Assembly (NCBI GenBank): GCA_023374045.1 | Contig: CM041778.1 | Location: 401,262,438 to 401,326,437 of the forward strand | Reading direction: 5' to 3' | Source: Limonium bicolor | Taxonomy: Eukaryota > Streptophyta > Magnoliopsida > Caryophyllales > Plumbaginaceae | DNA length: 64,000 nucleotides | Shown: positions 45,892 to 58,815 of the stretch, piece by piece | Layout of the letters: each line of letters starts with the position of its first letter | How positions within the stretch are numbered: position 1 is the stretch's first letter | Position numbers and translations under genes: made by a program | Notes under the pieces: model-generated | What the model was told of the DNA's origin: nothing | Seen by the model: only the letters and a program-made list of their open reading frames with translations | Database searches by the model: none

Positions 45892-48800
45892 TATAACACC
45901 CCATCCAACAACAAATACATAACAACAATCTGCAGCGGAATACACATCTCATCAAATAACTCAACTCGCTGGTGTTACACGCCGTTAACCACCCACGTGG
46001 CTAACAAGGCTAATACACATACATTGTACCGGTCTGATGGGCTAGATTCCCGAGCGACTACACATTACTATCCCTTTCCATTAACAACACAACAACGTAC
46101 AACTTTCACTATACCGAGTATTTATAAACTGGTGCCGACAACAATTTCGGTCTTACTACACCTACTGTATACATACACTTAAATGATTACCCATGTATAA
46201 CGACTACCCGTCCTACTCTCGAACGGCTTCCAGCACTTCGTACCTGAATAGGAAAGAAGAGAAAGGGTGGCCCCCAAGGGGCTCAGCACCTTTGCTGGTA
46301 TGGTAATCCCGCAGCCCACATGCTACCGGCCACGCACAACTAATTGTCGTCTTAACATGCGGTTGATTATTTTTAAATCATGCATGCAACTGTAAACACA
46401 CAACACATAATCGTTTCGCCTCAACGGGCTCAACAAACGGATAATATATCCTTACTTAATAAGTCACTCAAGGCAATCAATATCCCTAGAGTGTTCCTCC
46501 TCTAATGGAGCTACTTCCCTCTTCCTTAACAGGCGACACTTACCCTTAAATCGGGTTATCCTTAAACGCCTCTTTTCTCAAACTGGGATTCATATCCATG
46601 ATCCACACTTCATATCTCACAATATATATCATTCCTCACATACAAAACTTAACAATACTTTCACGTATCGACGTGCACATGATAACATCGCAATAGGAAT
46701 TGCTTACAATAACATCACATAACATAACGGGAACGGTCCTCTTAGGAACCGACCCAAACATAGTTAAATCACTGGTGAGCCTAGAGAATGATGTCACCCT
46801 CATGGTAAGCTCGTTATACAATAACAACAACACTCATTACCGTCCTAATAGTTGGACGAGTAACTTAAGTTAAGGCGGTTCGGGTTTGGAGGCCCGAACA
46901 CACCACACAAACACATGTTCCCCCTAAACCGATCATAAGTCAGAATAGCTAAGCTTGGAGTAAGCTAATGGGAGATCATAACCCGTGAGGGAAACAACCA
47001 TAACAAAGAGAAGGGTAAGGCTAGGAAGGATACCCTCTCCCAAACAACGCGCGACCGGCCAAACCGGATTCCTCACTACTGTTAGTACATACTTACTTTA
47101 GATATTAGTTAGAACCCCACTATGGAGTCTATCACATCTACACATCATACAGTATTACAACTGTGTTAAACACACAAGGGAGATCCCTACATTCACATAC
47201 ACATATCACACATTTAACACACGCATAGCCGTGGTTAGTACGTCCCATGGTTCGGGTCGTTTACTCCGAATACCGAACTCTCAGGTGATCCTAGACTCAG
47301 TTAACTAAGGTTAACACTGCCGAGGTTAAATGGTATCGGAGTTGAACACGCCACATAAATGAATTACTGTAAACTCATTACATGTTTTATCTTACAACGT
47401 GGCAAACATACAGAAAAACACATTGGCATACAAGCCGGTGTAATCCGGTAGGACACATTTGCAAGAAACCATACCTGTCACCGGAGTCCACTTTACCACG
47501 TCCACTTATGTTCCTCGAGCAATTCTCGAACAACTGTTAACATCACATGTGTTTTTATTAACATTGGGGTAACATGTTTGTTTAAAGTCTAACGCTTATA
47601 ACTTTTCCCCGTTAACTTGGTTAAATAACTTTACATTTTAACTTGTTTTACTTCACATTTTATTACAACTTTTCACCCACTTAATTGTCATTAAAACTCA
47701 CCTAACAAGTCCTTAACAACCTTATAACATCATCACCTATCAATCCCCATCATTACACATCATTTCCATACCTTAAAACAACACAATTTTGGTCCATACA
47801 GTGCCTTGTCCGAACTTGTGTCCGAACTTCCAAGTTCGGACGCAAGCCGCGACCTAATACTGAAACCTATACACACGTCCGAACTTGTGTCCGGACTTCC
47901 AAGTTCGGACACAGTTCGAGAGTAATTCCTAGATTGAATAGTGACGTCCGAACTTGTGTCCGGACTTACCAAGTTCGGACACAGTTCGAGAGTGGAATTT
48001 TCCTTGCCCAACAGAGCCTGTCCGAACTTCCATGTCCGGACGGAAGTTCGGACACGGCAAAATGCTCAACTTCTATACCTTTAAACACTTAGATAGCTTT
48101 CTCCAAAGCCTCCAAAACTTATAGTTTATACTCCTTAAGTCCCTTAGTGATGATTCATGCCAATTCTAACCATTATACCAAGACATTTCTTCCACACAAC
48201 ATCATCATTCAAACATCCTTTCTTACATATCAAAACTCCTTATATCATTCTTACAATTCCTTTCCCAAGCTTACTTCTCCAAGACTTAAATACATTCTCA
48301 AAACACATATTGAATTCCTAGAACTTCCAAGACAATGCCTAAATCCTTGCATCACTCTAAATCACCTTAACACATGTTTTCTTCTCAAGTAAACATTTAT
48401 TCACCTTTAACACTTCCTAGATCACCAAGACCATTTAAAACACTTAGAACTTCCCACACATTTTTCCCAAATTTGGCCATAGCTTCTCTTGTATATACTC
48501 ACATCCAAACACTTAGGTTTTTACCTTATTGCATTCAAAGCACCTAAAATCCATCAAACACATTTTTATACACAAGACTTCACACATTTAGCACTACATC
48601 ACAATATAGTGCATAACTTAAACTTGCTTGGCACTTAGGCCCTTAAATAACATGGCTCTTAGGCCCTTAAATTGCATAATCCTTAAACACTGAATTTCCA
48701 CAATACATAAGCCTTTGACCTGCAATTACACACACCAAGACATATGTTCCTTTACTAGCCTCCTTGAGAAACACCTTACTAAGTCATTCACCATTTGCTC

Positions 48801-50579
48801 TTTAGGTAGTTTTAGCAAGCTTATAAGCTCATTTCTCCTAAGGCATTAAACCACATTGAGATAGTATGTTTACCTCTTTTCCACTCAAACTTCTTTCTTG
48901 TTTCCTCTTAAAAACGGTAGGGCATTTCATCACTCTTGTCAACTACTTAACAATATACAAACATAAATGAGTTTTCAAGCTTTAAGCTCCATCTCATTGT
49001 AAACCCTAGTTACATATATTATCTTAAGGTATTAAAATGATTGTTTTACCTTGGAATGGAAAGAGAGCTTGAATATTTATCAAGAGAGGACTCCACCAAG
49101 CCCTTGGGAGATTCAAATGAAGCTAAAACAAAGCAAGGTAAATACACCATTAATGGTGATTTTCGGTCAACATAAGATGGAGGAAACATGGATTTTTGAG
49201 TTTCCTTACCTTGAAGCAAAGGAGAATGTCAAGGCATGAAAAGATGAGCTCAAGCTCTTCCCATGGAGGTTTATCTTGGCACCGAAATGGAGGTTTTGAA
49301 GTTTTGAAAAGACAAGATTGTAGAGCTTGGCTTAACTAAGAGAATGGTGGTCTTGAAATTGAATTGGACCATGGAGCTAGAGTTACAAGCATCAAAGATG
49401 GAGTTCTTGTGTGGTACTATGGCAAATCGTAAAAGAGAGAAAGAAGGAAGGTAGAAGACGGTGGGAATTGGAGGAAATGAGAGAATGAAGATTGGAGTCT
49501 ACTTTTAGAAGATATTTATGTACTAAAGTAACTTTCTTCTTTTACTTCTCTTTTCCTTCCTTCCTTTAATTTATTTTACATGGTGATGACTCACCTTACT
49601 ACTAAAACCGGCCCCCATCATATACTTAGGGTAGTTTGGTCTTTGTTGACTCATTTAATTACTTATAACATCATATGTTACAACTAGCTTATAAAATCAC
49701 TATTCACCTAAACAAGGCACTTAGAAGTGAAATTTTTGATTTCCCATAATATAAGCCACCCAAATGTGATACTATATAGTACACATGTTAATTAAAGAGT
49801 AATGATGGACATTTAGTCATTCAAAACTCATTTACAAGACAATTTTTTCAAAACGTGCTTTAAGACTCCTTAAAGCACTTTTTGTGTTTTAACTTGTTTT
49901 CAAGCTTGGTTTTCTTTGGTAATTGATTTATATGTTCCTTAACATATTTATAAGGTATAGGTATGACCATTAGGTCTTTTACAATTTATCCCAAGCTTAG
50001 AGCACATTTTTGCTCTTATTGACTTTAAGGTATTTATTTGGTTTTGTTTGGTTTCATTGTCTAACAAAGTTTTCCTAAGGACTTAATTAGCCTTATAAAA
50101 TCATATTAAATGTTATTAAGTCTTGGTAGGCTCTTTGGGTCCTAACCAAGTTCACTCATAGCTAGCGCATGTTTTGCTCATACTGTGGCTTAGTGTTTTA
50201 TTGTGTTTTACTATGGTTTAAGTTGTACACTAACGTTTCTAAGGCACTTTTAGCCTTTATATAACATAGTTTGATATTTAAACCACATATCAAGGTTTTG
50301 GGGTATTTCAATTTTATATTGACTTTTATGTTTCAAAACATGTTCCAACACTTCCTAAAATCTTTATAATATAGTTAGAGTGTTTAGAAATTTTCCCAAG
50401 ATTTATGGACTTATAATCTTTTATTAAATTCATAATCCTATATAATATATAATAATTAAGGTTAAATAGGAGGAAACCCTAAATAAATTTCACAACTCCA
50501 TATAATAATTTAATATTCATTATTCCATATCATAATTTAATTTTTAATAAAAGAAATCCCCCTAATTAGGGGTATTTCA
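45892..50579 (-). repeat. LTR-like segment related to the 26061 unit
   Basis: Its left 130 bp (ACACCCC, GCAGCGGAA, GGTGTTACACGCCGT, then a CTAACAAGGC block) align with 26061-26190, and a later CTCAGCACCTTTGCTGGTATG block with 26430-26450. It ends TTAGGGGTATTTCA like that unit. On its own it lacks a target duplication (ATTTT on the left, ATAAC on the right). Confidence 0.6.
47803..48058. repeat. Palindrome-rich GTCCGAACTT repeats
   Basis: Four spaced copies of a unit containing GTCCGAACTTGTGTCCG and AAGTTCGGAC, so each copy can fold on itself. Spacing is about 65-90 bp. Confidence 0.9.
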
Positions 50580-50800
50580 ATAACACTCGATACAAAGTAT
50601 TAAAAAAAACACGACACAAACATCACAATGGCCCAATATTAAATTCAAGCACTCTCCAATCTCTAGTACTATAAACATACATTGATTAAAATTCATATAT
50701 AAAAATTACGGGAACGCTAATAATAATAGGGATACATTTTCTTATATCACAAGCTGGACAACCTTGAATAACCCTTACCAGTTTTTAGAAGGCTGGTTAT

Positions 50801-51792
50801 TAATGGTGGTCATCGGGTTCGGTTCTACCCGGAACCGGCGGTTCTACCCGGAACCGATTGGAACCGGAACCGGCCGGGAACCGGTGGGAACCGGAACCGA
50901 ACCGCCTCAGCCGGTTCCGAATACGAATACATGTTTTGAGATTCGGGTCCGAACCGGAACCGCTCGGAACCGGCTGGAACCGCTTGGAACCGTCGTCCGA
51001 TTCGGAACCGGGAACCGGAACCGCAACCGGTGGAACCGGAACCGCCCCGGAACCGGTTGAAGTTACCGTTGGAATCGGGCCAAAATGACGTCGTTTTGGG
51101 TCTCGGGCGCGCGCTCCTCTGAAGAAAATAGTCGTTAGATCCCAAGCATGCGCATTGCAATATGAAGGCCAACATCATGATTGGTATGAGATGAATGGGG
51201 ATAACACCACTTAGGACTTCTATCTTCTAAATTTTAGAATGTATTAGTATTTAGTATTACTTTCTTTCCATGTAATCTTTTTTTTAAGACTTGCAAATTG
51301 AAATCATGTAACCACTTAGTAGTTGTATTCTTTTTCCTATTAAGGTTTTCTCAAAGGGTTTTTACCTAATAAGCTTTTAATGAGGCAGTGAAGTGAATCA
51401 TATAATAAAATTCTCTTTGTCCTTATTTTTGTAAATTCAATAAAATTTCCTAAGTCTTTGTTTCTTACACATTTAAGATTATAAACTTGAAGAATAACCT
51501 ATCTAGGAGTAAAGTGGATGAAAAGAGCAACGTGTGCGCTCAAACGGATCTCAAATCGGAGCTAAAACGAAGCAACTGGAGCCGATCGAATCTTTCCGGA
51601 ACCGTTCCGGAACCGATCAGAACCGGAACCGAAACCGGAACCGGCCGGCCGGAACCGGTTTTTTGACCGAATCCGAAGCGAATCCTGATTTCAGAACCGG
51701 AACCGGAACCAGAACCGCCCAGACCGATTCCGAATACGAATACACATTTTCCGGAACCGGAACCGGTGGAACCGGACCCATAGCCACTATTA
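50801..51792. mobile_element. Non-autonomous hAT element with GGAACCG arrays
   Basis: The left end TAATGGTGGTCATCGGG and the right end, reading TAATAGTGGCTATGGG in reverse, are inverted repeats. The target duplication CTGGTTAT is perfect (50793-50800, 51793-51800). Both subterminal parts (50815-51070 and 51590-51780) are dense arrays of GGAACCG / CGGTTCC, and each includes GATTCCGAATACGAATACA-like text. Open frames rich in Gly/Thr/Glu/Pro here come from the repeat. No transposase is present. Confidence 0.93.
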
Positions 51793-51981
51793 CTGGTTAT
51801 GTGACGATCACCAATTCTACTAATACCATTGACCGTGGAATGAGTACTATATGCAAGTAGGCAAAAAAACTTACGATATTGACCATAAGAGGAAAAGGAA
51901 AAGATGAATTCCCAGTTTATTAATTGAATGTATTGTTACAAATAAAACATAATCGAGCTTGTGTGGCAGAATTTAACAAAT

Positions 51982-52390
51982 CAGTGGCGGATCCAGAATT
52001 TAAGATTGTGGGATATTTTTTATGGAAAAGAAATCTGACAAACAAAAATACTCTAAAATAATATTTAATATTTAAATTACAATTACTTAGTATTTTTATC
52101 ATTTGAAATTGATACATAATAATATTGTTCTAATGGACTTAAATATATCTCATTCTATCACCAACAACTTTATCTTCCATTTTAATACTTTATAAGTAGG
52201 GACACTATTTCAACTATAATTATAATAATAAAATCAATTCAAGTTTTGAACATGCAGATTTTGAATGCTATACTATTTAATTATCTAATATTATTATTTT
52301 TTTTTTATATATACACACATGTATACTTATATTTTCCAAAAAAACCTATGGGGCATGTGCCTCACAGCCAACAACATAGGTCTGCCAGTG
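51982..52390. mobile_element. hAT-type MITE
   Basis: Starts CAGTGGCGGATCCAG and ends GTCTGCCAGTG, with imperfect inverted ends. The flanks TAACAAAT (51974-51981) and GAACAAAT (52391-52398) match at 7 of 8 positions. Same end class as the element at 22891-23600. AT-rich, non-coding. Confidence 0.8.
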
Positions 52391-52398
52391 GAACAAAT

Positions 52399-53455
52399 AA
52401 ATTGATTAATGGTGGATGTTAATCGAATAATTAAAATATTTTTAAAATTAAAAATATAAAAATGTCTATAAAAATTCAATTTTTTTAAAAAAATTATTAA
52501 CGAATATATTAACTGTAACTAATTCCATTTTTCGTTCAGTTTCAATTATTAAATATATTAATTTTTTTATTAATTCAGATGAATTTTTTCGTTAAACAAA
52601 TTACTGTCACCCATAGTAACAATTTTCACATGCATCCGACATTTTTCAGCGTAATCGTGGGCTGCTGTTACGTAGAGGGGGGCTATGAAAGAGATGTGAT
52701 AGGGGTTTAGTTGAGGCCTGAAATTTGAGGCTCGTACGTGTCAGTTCCTAGTCCCGAAGGTCACCGTTCCTTAATTGATTTGCCTGGCCCATTGGATCTT
52801 ATAATTCACACGGCCGTTAACCTTTTGCTGGGCTAATGAAGAGTAAGCTTAGGTTTGTTATTCAACAATCAGGACCCGCAAGAGGCCTACGTAGCCAACA
52901 AGTAACCAATAGAAAAATATAAATCTGGTCCAGTTCTAAAACAATACTTGTATTCAATTTAGTATCCAATAGTAATAATTTATTTCTGAAAATCCTAAAA
53001 CACACTAACACGACACTCCCAACCCTACCCTATCTTAAAAAAAAAAAAAAAACGAATGGGATTTGGTAACCGAAACAAATTCTCCGTCAAATTGAAGGAC
53101 AAAATATGAATCATCGATTTGACATCAAAAATGTAAAATTAGAAGGATGGTTCTGATTAAATGGAGTAAAGCAAATGGTTATATTTCACAGGAAACAGCA
53201 TAACAATTGGAAAAAATTAGTAATAATTACGGATAAGTAATTATATATGCTCAATCATGTCACCATACTTTTAAATTAAGAATCAAATTTCCCACCATAT
53301 ATATTTTATATTACTAGTGCTCAATTTATTTAAAAAAAAAACCTTTGGATTTAACATTTTTAGAGTATGTCTTGACTATAGATTATCTTGTGATTCACTT
53401 TTTTATATCTTTTTAGCGTTTTAATTTCTGATAGGTTCGGATAATATAGTTTACG
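52399..53455. other. Intergenic, no feature recognised
   Basis: AT-rich DNA with a 15-base A run at about 53038-53052. No coding sequence recognised. Confidence 0.4.
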
Positions 53456-54208
53456 TAGAGCTGATCAACATGACCGGCCCGGCCCGGAAATAAAGCCTGA
53501 AAAACCCGTCCAGAAAAATTTCGGGCGGGCTTGGAAAAAAATCAGGCCCGAATGAAAAACCGGGCCGGGCTTCAGCAAAATTTTAGGCCCGCAACTAAGC
53601 CGGCCCAGCCGGTTTATTATTATTAATATATATATTTATAAAATAATATAATACTTCCCTTGTTTCAATATATGATTTGTCGGATTCTTTCACTAGTTTC
53701 AAAATAGAAGATGTTTTAGCCTTTTTGTGATCTGCTTTCCAATTCTAACCTCCCATCTTTATTTTACAACTCTAATTCAATGCAAAAAATAAGGGGAAAA
53801 GAGGCTAAATTTTTGAGCGCGGGAATTTATGCTAGAGGTAGAAAAGCAGACGGAAAAAGGGGAAGAAGAAAGAGAGAGTGAAAGGAGGGGAGAGAAGACC
53901 GGGAGTAGAGGGAAAAGAGAGAGAAGAGCGATGAAGAGGACAGACAACAGAGAGGGAGATAGAGGGAAGAGAGAGGAGAGGAGAGAGAGGCGAGAAGGGG
54001 GCAAAAAAAACGAACAATAGGAGAAAAAAAAAAATTATAAAACCGGGTCGGGCGGACCGGACAATGGCAAAGATTAAAATAAGTCCGGGCCTAGCCCGGC
54101 CCGAAAATTTTAAAAACGGGCTTGGACAAAAATATAGGCCCGTTCGGGCCTAGATTTCAATGTCAGCCCGGCCCGAACCCGTCCCGCCCGCCCATTTGAT
54201 CGGCTCTA
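53456..54208. mobile_element. Non-autonomous hAT element with purine-rich centre
   Basis: The left end TAGAGCTGATCAACATG and the right end, reading TAGAGCCGATCAAATGG in reverse, are inverted repeats close to those of the 37677 element. GGCCCGGCCCGG-type subterminal repeats lie at both ends. The flanks are similar but not identical (GTTTACG, CGTTACG). The centre carries a fragment of the MITE family seen at 6850 and a strongly purine-rich GA tract (about 53830-54015), which explains the long charged open frames there. Confidence 0.8.
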
Positions 54209-54689
54209 CGTTACGCATTGACGATAATGCACACGGTATATATACAAATCTTATTATTTTTTATGGCTTTTTTTTTACATTTTTTTAAATTATCACGAAT
54301 TAATGAAATTTTTGTTAATGACAATTAAAATTATAAATAAGATAATATTGATAATCTGAAAATTTGTGACTTAGCAAGAAAATAATCAATATGTATTCCA
54401 ACAAAATCTAAGTATAAATTTAAGCTTATACATGTACAATTGAAGTTGTAAAAATAAGTAATAAAGAGAAAATATAAGTTTTGAAATTAAACTATAATAA
54501 ATCCTAAAAATATATTTAATCTAAAAAAATAAAAAAAATATACATAAACTATAAAATAACTTATATTTTAGAGACTAGATGTCTAATGATCCATCAATTC
54601 ATTTTTTTGGTATAGAGTCAATCATTAACTTTGTGTTCATAAAGGAGACGGAAAAAGTTAATTACAATAAACCAAAAGAATAACTTTGA
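54209..54689. other. Intergenic, AT-rich
   Basis: No coding sequence or repeat structure recognised. Confidence 0.4.
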
Positions 54690-55160
54690 GTGGTATAGGG
54701 TAATCTTTTTGAAGTGATTCTATACTTTATATTGTTGTCACTCACTCAACAAAATTTTAACGATCATAACCTTACACTACAAACCATAAAAATGCCTTCA
54801 ATGTTTTTTAGCTTTTCTAAGGTGGCATTTAGAGTGTGTGGTGTAGGGTTATCTTTTTTGAAGTCAATATATACGTTATAGTGTCATCACTGACTCGACA
54901 GACTTTTAGGGTTATACCCTAAACCTGCACTACAAACCCAAAAAATGTCTTTCATGCTTTTTAGCTTCCTAGGGTGATTTTTAAGGTGTGCGGTGTAGAG
55001 TTGTCTTTTTTGAAGTCAATATATACGCTATAATGTCATTACTTACTCGATAGATTTTTAGGGTTCCTAGGGTGGTTTTTCGGGTGTGTGATGTAGGGTT
55101 ATCTTTTTTGAAGTCAATATATACTTTGTATTGTTGTCACTCACTCGACAGATTTCCACA
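54690..55160. repeat. Tandem repeat, about 150-bp unit
   Basis: Units start near 54692, 54839, 54990 and 55089 with GGTGTAGGGTTATC-like text, followed by TTTTTTGAAGTCAATATATAC and GTCA..ACTCGACAGA blocks. The last interval is shortened to about 100 bp. Confidence 0.85.
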
Positions 55161-55189
55161 CCACAATTATAAATAAACATTTCAAACGT

Positions 55190-55560
55190 TTTACATAAAG
55201 GTGTCCACAAATTCAGATAAACGTTTCCACGTGTATATTTAAACTGTTGCACATTTCTACAATTCCATGATTATCTATAACGTTTCCACACACGATTACA
55301 TATAAACGTTTCCACTGCATGGTTATATATAAACGTATTTATAATCATATATGATGTTTCCATAACACAATTATATATAATGTTTCCCCCATTGTACATA
55401 AAAGAGTCCATGAATTCAGATAACGTTTCCACCTTTTATTTAAATGTTTCCACCTTTTTATTTAAACATTTCCACATTGTTATACATACGTTTCTACGTT
55501 TTTATTTAAACATTTCCCCGTTTCTACGATTCCATGATTATATATAACGTTTCCATGCAC
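55190..55560. repeat. AACGTTTCCAC repeat cluster
   Basis: Irregularly spaced repeats of TATAAACGTTTCCAC and variants (TAACGTTTCC, AACATTTCCAC), at least ten in 370 bp. Non-coding. Confidence 0.8.
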
Positions 55561-57006
55561 CACAACATAAGCTCAATTGGGGCAACAAAAGTTGCACATC
55601 GAAATTGATCATTTTGCTCTAACGGTATATTTGGTGCAAGATTAATATTGCACCCAAGATGCACTAATTGATTCGCTACCGTAACCTCTTTGGTGTAAAT
55701 TTAAGGCTTGACCTATTTGTGATACCCTATTAGTGCAACAAATGTTGCACCAATTGATGAAATACAAGCAGGGCAAAATAAGGTCGCACTAATAGATAGC
55801 AATCAGTTAGTGCAAGGTTCATGTAATGCTCTGTTTGATAGACAATAAAGGGAGCGAGTTCACATGTTGCCCCATTTGATCTTGTAGCACCGTAGCACTT
55901 GTACCCTACAAACAGGGCACCAATAATAGTTGCACCATTTGATGGCTAACTAATAGTGCGATTTTGGAAGGTTGCACTATTTGTATATGACTAATAGAGC
56001 AACTTTTTGGTACACTAGTACAAAAAACGCCTATTTCGGCGGTTGTAGGTAAAACCGCCGAAATAGGGCTCCGAGATGTATGTAGTCTGAAAAAAAGGCA
56101 CCTATTTCGGCGGTTCATATTTCGGCGGTTCCTAGATATGAACCGCCGAAATAGGCCCTATGTAATAATAAAAAAAATAAAAAAGACCTATTTCAGCGGT
56201 CCTTACGAGCAACCGCCGAAATAGGTGTTTCTATTTTTCTTTTCTTTTTTATTTAATCATCTATTTCGGCGGTTCTTTGTTAGGAACCTTCGAAATAGGT
56301 CTTTTTTTATTTTTTTATTAACAAAGGGTCTATTTCAGCGGTTCCTAACAAAGAACCGCCGAAATAGGTCGTTTAAAATAGCCCCCCACCCAGCCCCAAC
56401 GCAGTTACGCGCACATACACCAAACCCCTCTTCTCTGTTTTCTCCTGCGGCGATTTGCTATAGCCCCGACGCAGACCACCACCACAAGGCCGCCACAGCT
56501 CCTCCGTCGCCCGCCCTCCTCCCGCCTTCGCCGGTCATCACCGCCATCGGTGGTTGTCGCGTCGGTGGTCGTCACCGCCCTCCTCTAGCCCCACAACAGA
56601 CGCGCCCACGGTAAAAAACCCCCCAACTTTGTTAGTTTCGGTTTTGCTTAAAAAATTGTTAATGTGTTGTTAAATTGATAAATTGTTGTCACATTGTGAT
56701 TGTGGATGCTTATATTTATTGTGTGTGTGAAATCTTTGCAAGATTTGATTGTTAAACTAATAAATTTATGTATGCACACAAGGTGTTTGACGAAATGTCC
56801 GAGTGAATTTTTTTGCTGCTTTTTGCCCTTCTTTTACGTATAGTTAGGTTAGCTTATTTGGGCTAGTTTTATTATGCTTATATATAGGGTGGAACAATGT
56901 TTGAGCATTATTTGTGCTTATAATTATAAGCTAATTATAAACATTGTAAGCAATATAGTTTTGCGCCCTCAATTCATATTATTTTGCGTCTGCGTTGCCT
57001 CTGTAG

Positions 57007-57689
57007 AGATTGGTACTGTTACACGTGTCTCGCACGCCCGATTGAGAAGAGGGGCTGAAAACAATTCATTTAGGAACTGGTAAATTTTTTTTAACTTAAC
57101 TCTTCATTCTCTTCACTCACTGTAAATTTGCAACCTAACTGCATATAACACAACTACTGAGTTTCTCTTGTATCTATATGTATTTGTGTCTCTACAGATA
57201 AATACTTAAGAAGCTCCTTAACCATTTCATGGTAGATTGAAAGCGGAGCGGAGAACTATTCATTTACGAACCGGTAATATAATCTAACCTTTCCCACCAT
57301 CTTTTGTACTATATTTGATTTCCACAAATTATTGGAATTTGGTTTGATGAATAAATTTTGTATATATTAGTTTTGTTTATGATAGAAATTTGAGTTGTTG
57401 AATGATTGGTGAATGCTTAATATTAAGCATGGTTATGTCCTTGTAGAGGGAAATCACTAAATGGGTTCACCAGATTGAAGTCGTACGGGGCTGAATACAT
57501 TTCATTGTGAACCCGTAATATACTCAACCTACATTTTCATCTTTTTAGCTCATTATGTGTAATTTTGCAATCCTAATTACAAACAATTATCATACGTAAA
57601 ATAATGAGTTTCTATTCTGTCTACAGAGAAGTGGTTAAGAAACTTCTCAGTCATTGCACGGTAGATTGAAAGCGGAGTTGGAAGAACCG
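57007..57689 (+). repeat. Four tandem exon-like units in the CACTA leader
   Basis: Units at 57007-57079, 57198-57273, 57447-57514 and 57627-57689 are related to each other (AGATTGAAAGCGGAG.., GAACCG ends). Each is preceded by TNTAG or CTACAG and followed by GTAA, so each looks like a small exon bounded by an acceptor and a donor. The intervening stretches (about 112-173 bp) also share text (CACAAATTATT, TGGTTTGATG, TGGTGAATGCTTAAT). They lie upstream of the first coding remnant and show no common open frame. Confidence 0.65.
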
Positions 57690-58815
57690 GTAATATAATC
57701 TAACTTATCTTTTTCTTTTTTTACTTTGTATTTGATTTCCACAAATTATTAAAATTTGGTTTGATGGATAAATTTGGTATTAGTTTGATTTGTGATGGAA
57801 ATTTGTGTTGATGAATGGTTGGTGAATGCTTAATAATAAGCATGTGATAGGTAAAATTATGCAAAAGTCATGCCGATTTTTTTTTAACAAAATCTCTTCG
57901 TAATTAATATTGTTTGATGTATGTGTATATGTATAACAATATCTAATTTTTTTATCAGGACTCACTACATTTAAGTCCGTGAATCACCTCTCTTGTTTCC
58001 CGCCTCTTCCATCACCGTTGCACTTTCCTCCTCTGTGCACAAGTAAGTAACTAAACCTTATTTTGTTTAATAAAAGCAATTATGTATTTAATGTAAGTGC
58101 TAGTACATAATTTAGCTTCATTCCATATTGTTGCAGCATTTCTTTTCTAATTTATTTTTTGTTGCTCCCTTGCAGAGACATATTAGAAGTGGTATTGCTG
58201 AATCTCTCGCACAGAAGCCTACCTCTCAGGCACTAGTCTTCCCTCTCCATAAATCCTTAAAAAACAAGTACGTATTTTAACTCGGGATTCTGTTTTAATC
58301 TCTAAACCGGTTTGAACTTATACAGTGGATAATTGAAAATATGGTTAGATTATTGTTGTCAATTAGCTAGTGAGAACGTGGTTCGAAAATGTTGGTTTAA
58401 TGATCTTAATTTGCAACTTTTTTCCAATTAGCTAGTAAAGAATTGATTTATTTTAATTGTGGGTTGCTGCCATTGTTGGAATGTTGTGTGGTTGTGATGA
58501 CTTTGGCGAGTGCTGAATAATAAGCACGGAATGTGTACAATTATGCAAAGGTCATGCCAAATTTTTTGTAGAAAAGCATTCGTAATATTGTTTTAAATAC
58601 CGGTTTATGTTTTTGAAGTGCAACGATTTGTTAAATTTAAAATGCTAGTTTATTTTGTGTTTGCAACCTTAGAGTTAGGCTAAACTACTTGACAATCATC
58701 CCAGTCATGCTCCATTAAGAAATAAACATGTGCAACTTAATACAGATCATATTATATAAACATTTTAGTTTTACATAGGCTATAACTCACACCTGTTATC
58801 TGTTGCGCATATAGT

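Larger units (their letters stand above)
40559..50579 (-). mobile_element. 10-kb non-coding LTR-like unit, apparently chimeric
   Basis: Left tip TGTAACGCCCCTA and right tip TAGGGGTATTTCA, with ATAAC immediately outside both tips (40554-40558, 50580-50584), as for one LTR-retroelement insertion. An internal start-like sequence at 45892 (TATAACACCCC) matches the family of the 26061-31588 unit, whereas the 40559 end is a related but distinct family (CAGCGGAAATAAAA). No gag or pol is found in 10 kb. It may be two fused LTRs of different families, or a nested pair with a deletion. Confidence 0.5.

Noticed and set aside
47803..48058. CRISPR-like spacing of palindromic repeats
   Set aside because: Irregular spacing, imperfect copies and a eukaryotic retroelement-like context.
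50764..51178. Open frames rich in Gly, Thr, Glu, Pro and Arg on both strands
   Set aside because: They are translations of the GGAACCG array of an hAT element; all frames of a 7-bp repeat tend to stay open.
53777..54020. Highly charged Arg/Glu and Ser/Leu-rich open frames
   Set aside because: They arise from a GA-rich tract in the hAT element at 53456-54208.
56225..56614. 129-codon frame with Phe/Arg-rich start and Pro/Ala-rich end
   Set aside because: Covers CACTA subterminal repeats and a GC-rich leader; no domain and no matching start context.
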